Source of the DNA: Pelomonas sp. Root1217
GTDB taxonomy: Bacteria; Pseudomonadota; Gammaproteobacteria; Burkholderiales; Burkholderiaceae_C
NCBI RefSeq assembly: GCF_001425705.1
Contig: NZ_LMDC01000023.1
Coordinates: 349,079 to 413,078, forward strand
DNA length: 64,000 nucleotides
Direction of reading: 5' to 3'
A model generated the notes under the pieces. That model was not told the DNA's origin, searched no databases, and was given only the letters and a program-made list of their open reading frames with translations. The position numbers and the translations under genes were made by a program. Numbering within the stretch: position 1 is the first letter of the stretch; every line of letters starts with the position of its first letter. Below, in pieces: positions 59,736 through 64,000 of the stretch.

Positions 59736-61310
59736 ATGCGCTTCTTGAGCCAACTCCGCATCGGGCCCCGCCTGGCAGTGGGCTTCGGCCTCTTGCTGGT
59801 TCTGCTGATCGCCATGGGCGGGTTGGCCGCCAAGCAGACGGGCGTCATCTACGACGCGCTGGACTACTACACCGTCAACACGACGCCATCGCTGGAGTCG
59901 GTACGGGTCTGGGAGTCGCGCAGCGACCGCATCCGCATGCTGCAGGCCCAGCACATCCTGACCAGCTCGGACAGCGAGATGGCCGCCCTGGAGGCCGCCA
60001 TCCAGAAGGCCACCGAGGAACTGACCCGCGCGGTGGCCGGCTACGAGAAGCTGCTCTCCAACGACGAGGACAAGCGCCTCTGGCAGGACGTCATCGCGAC
60101 GACGAACGCCTATGTCGTCGGCTGGGCCGATCTCAAGGCCATCTCGCGGCAGACGGCGGGCAATCCGGCCAAGACCGAGGAGGCCCGGCAGCTCTTCGTC
60201 GGCAAGGGCGAGGCCCTGCACAAGGCGGCGGCAGCGGCCATCGACAAGGAGTGGGAGTTCAACGTCAAACTGGCCAAGCAGCTGGCCGACGAGGGCGCGG
60301 TGACCTACCGCCACGCGCTGTTGGCGATCGCCATCGCGTGCAGCATCGCGGTGGCCATCGGCATCGGCGCGGCGCTGCTGATCGCCCGCTCCATCGCCAA
60401 GCCGGTGCAGGAAGCCGTGGTGGTGGCCAGGACGGTGGCCTCGGGCGATCTGACGTCCCGGGTCGACGCCCAGGGCCGTGACGAGACCGCGCAGCTGCTG
60501 CAGGCGCTGGGGCAGATGAACGACAGCCTGTCGACCATCGTCGGTGAGGTGCGCGAAAGCAGCGAGAGCATCGCCACCGGCTCGGGCCAGATCGCGAGCG
60601 GCAGCGCCGACCTGAGCCAGCGCACCGAAGAGCAGGCGGCCAGCCTGCAGCAGGCCGCGTCCTCGATGGAGCAGCTAAGCAGCACAGTGCAGCACAACGC
60701 GGAGTCTGCCCGCCAGGCCCATCAGCTGGCCCGCGAGGCCGCGGACTCGGCCGCTCGGGGCGGCGACGTCGTGGGCCATGTGGTTGCGACGATGCAGGGC
60801 ATCGCTGAGTCCTCCAAGCGGATCACCGACATCATCGGCGTGATCGACGGCATCGCCTTCCAGACCAATATCCTGGCGCTGAATGCGGCGGTCGAGGCGG
60901 CCCGCGCTGGCGAGGGCGGGCGCGGCTTTGCGGTGGTAGCCGGCGAGGTGCGGCTGCTGGCCCAGCGTTCGGCCATCGCCGCCAAGGAGATCAAGACCCT
61001 GATCGGCGATAGCGCCGACAAGGTGGAGGCCGGCACCCGCCAGGTTGGCGCGGCGGGACAGTCCATGACCGAGATCGTGGCTCAGATTCAGCGCGTGGGT
61101 CTGCTCATCGGCGAGATCTCCAACGCCACTGCAGAGCAGTCCTCTGGCATCGCCCAGGTCGGCACTGCCGTGGGGCAGCTCGACCACGTGACGCAGCAGA
61201 ACGCGGCCCTGGTCGAGGAGAGCGCGGCGGCCGCCGAAAGCCTGCGACTGCAGGCCGCGCGGCTGGCCGAACTGGTGCGCTCCTTCAAGCTCAACCCACA
61301 AGCGGCTTAA
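59736..61310 (+). CDS. Methyl-accepting chemotaxis protein
   Basis: 524 aa from ATG 59736 (AAGGA upstream). Helix 1 [19 protein letters not shown], a four-helix-bundle periplasmic sensor (about 40-190), helix 2 [29 protein letters not shown] ([26 protein letters not shown]), and the long coiled-coil signalling domain with the hairpin [37 protein letters not shown]. The sequence end is [10 protein letters not shown], without the CheR pentapeptide. Class 36H-like Tar/Tsr relative; ligand unknown. Confidence 0.96.
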   Translation: MRFLSQLRIGPRLAVGFGLLLVLLIAMGGLAAKQTGVIYDALDYYTVNTTPSLESVRVWESRSDRIRMLQAQHILTSSDSEMAALEAAIQKATEELTRAVAGYEKLLSNDEDKRLWQDVIATTNAYVVGWADLKAISRQTAGNPAKTEEARQLFVGKGEALHKAAAAAIDKEWEFNVKLAKQLADEGAVTYRHALLAIAIACSIAVAIGIGAALLIARSIAKPVQEAVVVARTVASGDLTSRVDAQGRDETAQLLQALGQMNDSLSTIVGEVRESSESIATGSGQIASGSADLSQRTEEQAASLQQAASSMEQLSSTVQHNAESARQAHQLAREAADSAARGGDVVGHVVATMQGIAESSKRITDIIGVIDGIAFQTNILALNAAVEAARAGEGGRGFAVVAGEVRLLAQRSAIAAKEIKTLIGDSADKVEAGTRQVGAAGQSMTEIVAQIQRVGLLIGEISNATAEQSSGIAQVGTAVGQLDHVTQQNAALVEESAAAAESLRLQAARLAELVRSFKLNPQAA

Positions 61311-61782
61311 GGGCCCAGCCCGAACCCTAGCCGCAGCAGAGGCTGGCGCCGCCATTGGCGGTAGGTCTCGCGGGCCACGCGCTGCAGGGCTGCGGTGCGA
61401 GCGCCGAGCCGGCGGTGCAGCTCGGTCCAGCTCTGCACGGCGGGGTCGCGCAGGCTTTCGATTTCGGCACGTGCGGCGGGCACCAGCCGCGGCGCGGTGC
61501 GCACATTCAGGCGGCAACCGTGACCTAACGACGCCGCACGCAGGTTGCTGCGTCGGTGTGCTACAAGGGCTTTGGGGCGGCGTGGTACATTCGCCGCATA
61601 GATTCGCACAAGACCGTTTCCTCAAGGTCTTATCTGCAGCCCCGCTGGCCACCCCCTGGCCCTTCTTGCGAGCGGCTCGCTTCAGCAACTCCCCGGTGAG
61701 TGTTCTTGAGTGTTTCTGTCTCCGCACGGCATGACGCCGACGGAGTATTTTTTCCATCTATACATTCCAAAAAAGGAACACC
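61311..61782. promoter_or_regulatory. Gene-poor interval ending in the leader of the cold-shock gene
   Basis: No convincing gene. From about 61575 there are two hairpins: gcggcg/cgccgc (61578-61597) and aagacc/ggtctt (61610-61631, 10-nt loop). They are followed by a long leader to the AAAAAAGGA ribosome site before ATG 61783. A long structured 5' UTR is usual for cspA-type genes and could regulate translation by temperature. Confidence 0.5.
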
Positions 61783-61995
61783 ATGACTACAGAAACCGGC
61801 ACCGTGAAATGGTTCGACGACGGCAAGGGCTTCGGCTTCATCACGCCTGACAACGGCGGCAAGGACCTGTTCGCTCACCACAGCGAAATCAAGAACAGCG
61901 GCGGCTTCCGCTCGCTGGCCGAAGGTGCCAAGGTGTCGTTTGAATCGACCCAAGGTGCCAAGGGCCCGCAAGCCTCGAACATCCGCACGCTGTAA
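61783..61995 (+). CDS. Cold shock protein (CspA family)
   Basis: 70 aa, full length for a single cold-shock domain. [15 protein letters not shown] (RNP1) and DLFAHHSEI (RNP2), then [21 protein letters not shown]. The second RNP2 aromatic is replaced (LFAHH instead of VFVHF), a common variant in Burkholderiales. RNA chaperone of the cytosol. Strong AAAGGA 6-7 nt upstream of the ATG. Confidence 0.97.
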   Translation: MTTETGTVKWFDDGKGFGFITPDNGGKDLFAHHSEIKNSGGFRSLAEGAKVSFESTQGAKGPQASNIRTL

Positions 61996-62071
61996 TTTGT
62001 GCAAGGGCGCCTTGGGCGCCCAACCGCCGCCGGCAAAGACCGGCGCGGGAGCCCACAAAAAGAAGAACAAT

Positions 62072-62287
62072 ATGAACAATAACAATATCGAGGTGGGACG
62101 CTTTATGGTTTCACCCATGACCCAGGCCCGCGCGGGCGGCGGTTTCGACGCATTGGTGTCGATCCGCTCCGGTCGCGGCATGGCCAGCGTGGATCGTGTC
62201 ATGCGTTTCACGCCGCAGTTCATCAGCCCACAGGCAGCATTGCGCTACGCCCGGGCCGAAGGCCTTGCCTGGGCGCGCTGCCACTGA
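62072..62287 (+). CDS. Small conserved protein of cspA-infA module
   Basis: 71 aa. [17 protein letters not shown], then [32 protein letters not shown] and [14 protein letters not shown] know this short family from Burkholderiales, where it follows cspA, but its function is not known. Weak ribosome site; 76 bp after cspA. Confidence 0.75.
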   Translation: MNNNNIEVGRFMVSPMTQARAGGGFDALVSIRSGRGMASVDRVMRFTPQFISPQAALRYARAEGLAWARCH

Positions 62288-62375
62288 GGAGCGCCCCGCG
62301 GTCACCGGCCGCATCAGACGCCGGCACGGCCACGTGCTCGGCCTCCCGTCTAACTTTCGCAACGGAGCCCCACAC

Positions 62376-62642
62376 TTGGCCAAAGAAGAACTGATCGAAA
62401 TGCAAGGCGTCGTGGATGAAATCCTGCCCGACTCGCGCTTCCGCGTGACGCTGTCGAATGGCCACAAGGTCATCGCCTACACGGGCGGCAAGATGCGCAA
62501 GCATCACATCCGCATCCTGGCCGGCGACAACGTGTCGCTGGAGATGTCGCCCTATGACCTGAGCAAGGGCCGCATCACCTTCCGCCACCTGGAACGTCGC
62601 GGCCCGCCGCCGTCCGGTGGTGGCAGCCAGCAGCGCCGTTGA
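62376..62642 (+). CDS. infA: Translation initiation factor IF-1 (TTG start)
   Basis: 88 aa. The OB-fold IF-1 sequence begins at TTG 62376 ([21 protein letters not shown]) with GGAG 8 nt upstream; no ATG or GTG fits. Conserved parts are [43 protein letters not shown]. The C-terminal tail ([18 protein letters not shown]) is longer than in E. coli IF-1 (72 aa). Many betaproteobacteria have two infA genes, one in the ribosomal operon and one beside cspA; this is the latter type. Confidence 0.95.
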   Translation: MAKEELIEMQGVVDEILPDSRFRVTLSNGHKVIAYTGGKMRKHHIRILAGDNVSLEMSPYDLSKGRITFRHLERRGPPPSGGGSQQRR

Positions 62643-62776
62643 GCCCTTGCGGCTCAAGCCCCGCTCAAACCCCGAATCGGCCGCCATGGCATGCCTGGCG
62701 GCCGTTTCCATTGGTGCGTCCATTGGTGCGCTTGCAACATCCAAGCTCGCGCCCACCGCGTAGGCTTGGCGTGCTC

Positions 62777-63649
62777 ATGTTGAAAGCCACTCTCTTCCTC
62801 CTCGGCGCCCTGCTGCTGGCGGGCGTGCTCGTGGTCTACGCGCCGGTGAAGGCGCTGAACGTGCTCGCGCCCGTCCACACGCACACGCGCACAGTCGGCC
62901 TGGCCTACGGGCCGGGGCCGCGCCAGCAGCTGGACGTGTACCAGCCGGCCCGCGCGGCGCCGCGTGAGGGCTGGCCGGTGGTGGTGTTCTTCTACGGCGG
63001 CTCCTGGAACCGCGGCAAGCGCGGCGACTACGCCTTCGTCGGCGAGGCGCTGGCCTCGCGCGGCATCCTGACGCTGGTGGCCGACTACCGCCTCTACCCG
63101 GAGGTGCGCTACCCCGATTTCCTGCGTGACAGCGCTGCGGCGCTTGCATGGGGAATGGCCAATGCCGCCGGCCTGGGCGGCAACCCGCGGCGGGTCTTCG
63201 TCATGGGCCACAGCGCCGGCGCCTACAACGCCGCCATGCTGGCGCTGGACCCGCGCTGGTTGAAGCCCACCGGCCACACGCCGCGCGAGCTGGCCGGCTT
63301 CATCGGCCTGGCCGGGCCCTACGACTTCCTGCCCATCGAGAACCCCGACGCGAAGCCGGTGTTCTTCCACCCCGACTACCCGCCCGGCACCCAGCCGCTG
63401 GAACACGCCAGCAAGGCCGCGCCGCGCAGCTTCCTGGGCGCGGCAAAAGACGACTCACTGGTCAACCCGCAACGCAGCACTCAGGGCCTGGCGACGCGGC
63501 TGAAAACCTTCGGCGTGCCGGTGACGGTGAAGTTCTACGACCGCGTCGGCCACACGACGCTGATTGCCGCCTTCGGTGCGCCGCTGCGCTGGCTGGCACC
63601 GGTGCTGGAAGACGTGACGGCCTTCGTCAACGGCCCGCCTGAGCGCTGA
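62777..63649 (+). CDS. Alpha/beta hydrolase (BD-FAE/HSL-like esterase)
   Basis: 290 aa from ATG 62777. N-terminal membrane helix (ATLFLLGALLLAGVLVVYA). Oxyanion segment VVVFFYGGSWNRGKRGDYAF, nucleophile elbow VFVMGHSAGAYNAAML, acid Asp likely in GAAKDDSLVNPQ and His in YDRVGHTTLIAAF. Matches carboxylesterases of the BD-FAE/esterase-lipase group. Overlaps the next, convergent gene by 23 bp. Confidence 0.93.
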   Translation: MLKATLFLLGALLLAGVLVVYAPVKALNVLAPVHTHTRTVGLAYGPGPRQQLDVYQPARAAPREGWPVVVFFYGGSWNRGKRGDYAFVGEALASRGILTLVADYRLYPEVRYPDFLRDSAAALAWGMANAAGLGGNPRRVFVMGHSAGAYNAAMLALDPRWLKPTGHTPRELAGFIGLAGPYDFLPIENPDAKPVFFHPDYPPGTQPLEHASKAAPRSFLGAAKDDSLVNPQRSTQGLATRLKTFGVPVTVKFYDRVGHTTLIAAFGAPLRWLAPVLEDVTAFVNGPPER

Positions 63650-64000
63650 GCACCGCTCGCCGCAGCGCGGCCAGGGCCTCATGGTCGGTCCAGCTGTCGG
63701 CGGCGTCGCCAATGACGACCTCCACCATCGCACCGCCCGCCAGCACATGCGAGGCCACCGTCCGTGCGCCCAGCCAGAAGCCGTCGCGCCGGGCCACCTC
63801 CAGCAGGCCTTCGCGCAACGCTTCGGGCTGCACCGGCAGATGCAGCTGGAAGGCATTGACCTGCGGCTTCTCGGGCGCCACGCGCCAGCCAGGTTCGGCC
63901 GCCAGCAAGGCGGCCAGCGCCTGCGCGCGCTCGCGGTAGGCGGGCATGCGCGGCAGCTGCGTGCGCAGGCCCTGCAGCGCGCTCAGCACGTACGGATGAA
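63627..64000 (-). CDS. Threonine aldolase / beta-eliminating lyase family, C-terminal part (cut by right edge)
   Basis: About 124 residues, open to the right edge. Sequence reads HPYVLSALQGLRTQLPRMPAYRERAQALAALLAA, then VNAFQLHLPVQPEALREGLLEVARRDGFWLGAR and MVEVVIGDAADSWTDHEALAALRRAVLSA. This is the small C-terminal domain of PLP-dependent low-specificity threonine aldolase-like enzymes; the PLP lysine lies outside. Fold assignment is by pattern, so moderately sure. Confidence 0.6.
   Translation of the reverse strand, partial: HPYVLSALQGLRTQLPRMPAYRERAQALAALLAAEPGWRVAPEKPQVNAFQLHLPVQPEALREGLLEVARRDGFWLGARTVASHVLAGGAMVEVVIGDAADSWTDHEALAALRRAVLSAQAGR

Noticed and set aside
61307-61609. 100-codon minus-strand frame after the chemoreceptor (contains SWTELHRRLGARTAALQ)
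   Set aside because: Somewhat protein-like at its end, but it has no ribosome site, a poor N-terminus and overlaps the chemoreceptor stop; not enough to call a gene.

Overview
The window reads as a chromosome segment of a high-GC betaproteobacterium of order Burkholderiales, most likely the Roseateles/Mitsuaria/Rubrivivax group (Sphaerotilaceae). This is inferred from strong G/C bias at third codon positions, a Burkholderia-type 16-strand porin, the cspA - small ORF - infA arrangement, and bufferin (DUF2282/MNIO/DUF2063) genes. No rRNA, tRNA, CRISPR array, integrase or transposase was seen.

Layout. 1-8 kb: glutathione transferases, a degenerate response regulator, a membrane-anchored glutamate-synthase-like protein, SppA, and an unusual locus in which two paralogous ~160-aa proteins flank an unrecognised 490-aa protein. 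8-12.4 kb (minus strand): a bufferin operon bufA-bufB-bufC followed by a secreted peroxiredoxin, an amidase and an ABM monooxygenase. A 19-bp inverted repeat sits between the peptide gene and its modification enzymes. 12.7-17.2 kb: a tightly coupled peptidoglycan-recycling operon (MurQ, AmpG-like permease, NagX-like acyltransferase, DigH-like lipoprotein hydrolase). 17.2-22.6 kb: subtilase, glycerophosphodiesterase, GNAT, NADPH:FMN-reductase-like protein and a PEP-CTERM-like exported protein.

22.6-47.1 kb holds the most coherent system: an alcohol-oxidation regulon that I infer is lanthanide-type, PQQ-dependent and sigma-54 controlled. It contains a PQQ alcohol dehydrogenase with the Asp-x-Asp lanthanide signature, aldehyde dehydrogenase plus DUF779, a HiPIP, a c-type cytochrome, a XoxJ/MxaJ-like periplasmic protein, a PqqU (YncD)-type PQQ receptor, a PQQ-associated beta-propeller protein, a second TonB-dependent receptor, a porin, pqqB and an AcoR-type enhancer-binding regulator. 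I read five -24/-12 promoters by eye, four of them with a related upstream motif of the form TGTnnCnnnnnGGAGCA, in front of the dehydrogenase, the aldehyde dehydrogenase, the cytochrome operon, the porin and pqqB. The pqqB operon also carries an ExbB/MotA-like protein, a TM-anchored DUF2135-like protein and two further envelope proteins. Two insertions interrupt this region: an actin-like ParM pair (27.3-29.2 kb), and a family-2 glycosidase bracketed by two near-identical ~90-bp palindromic repeats (29.8-32.6 kb).

47.1-64 kb is a mixed region: cardiolipin-synthase-like protein, DJ-1/PfpI protein, cytochrome b561, then a compositionally distinct AT-rich island with one OLD-family nuclease next to a severed porin 3' end. 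A methyltransferase follows whose 3' tail is duplicated on the far side of a catalytically dead site-2-protease homologue. Then come a hemerythrin with a small heme-copper-oxidase-like membrane protein, a His/Met/Cys-rich lipoprotein behind an FNR-type box, a hemolysin III homologue, a chemoreceptor, the cspA-infA module, an esterase, and the end of a threonine-aldolase-like gene cut by the right edge.
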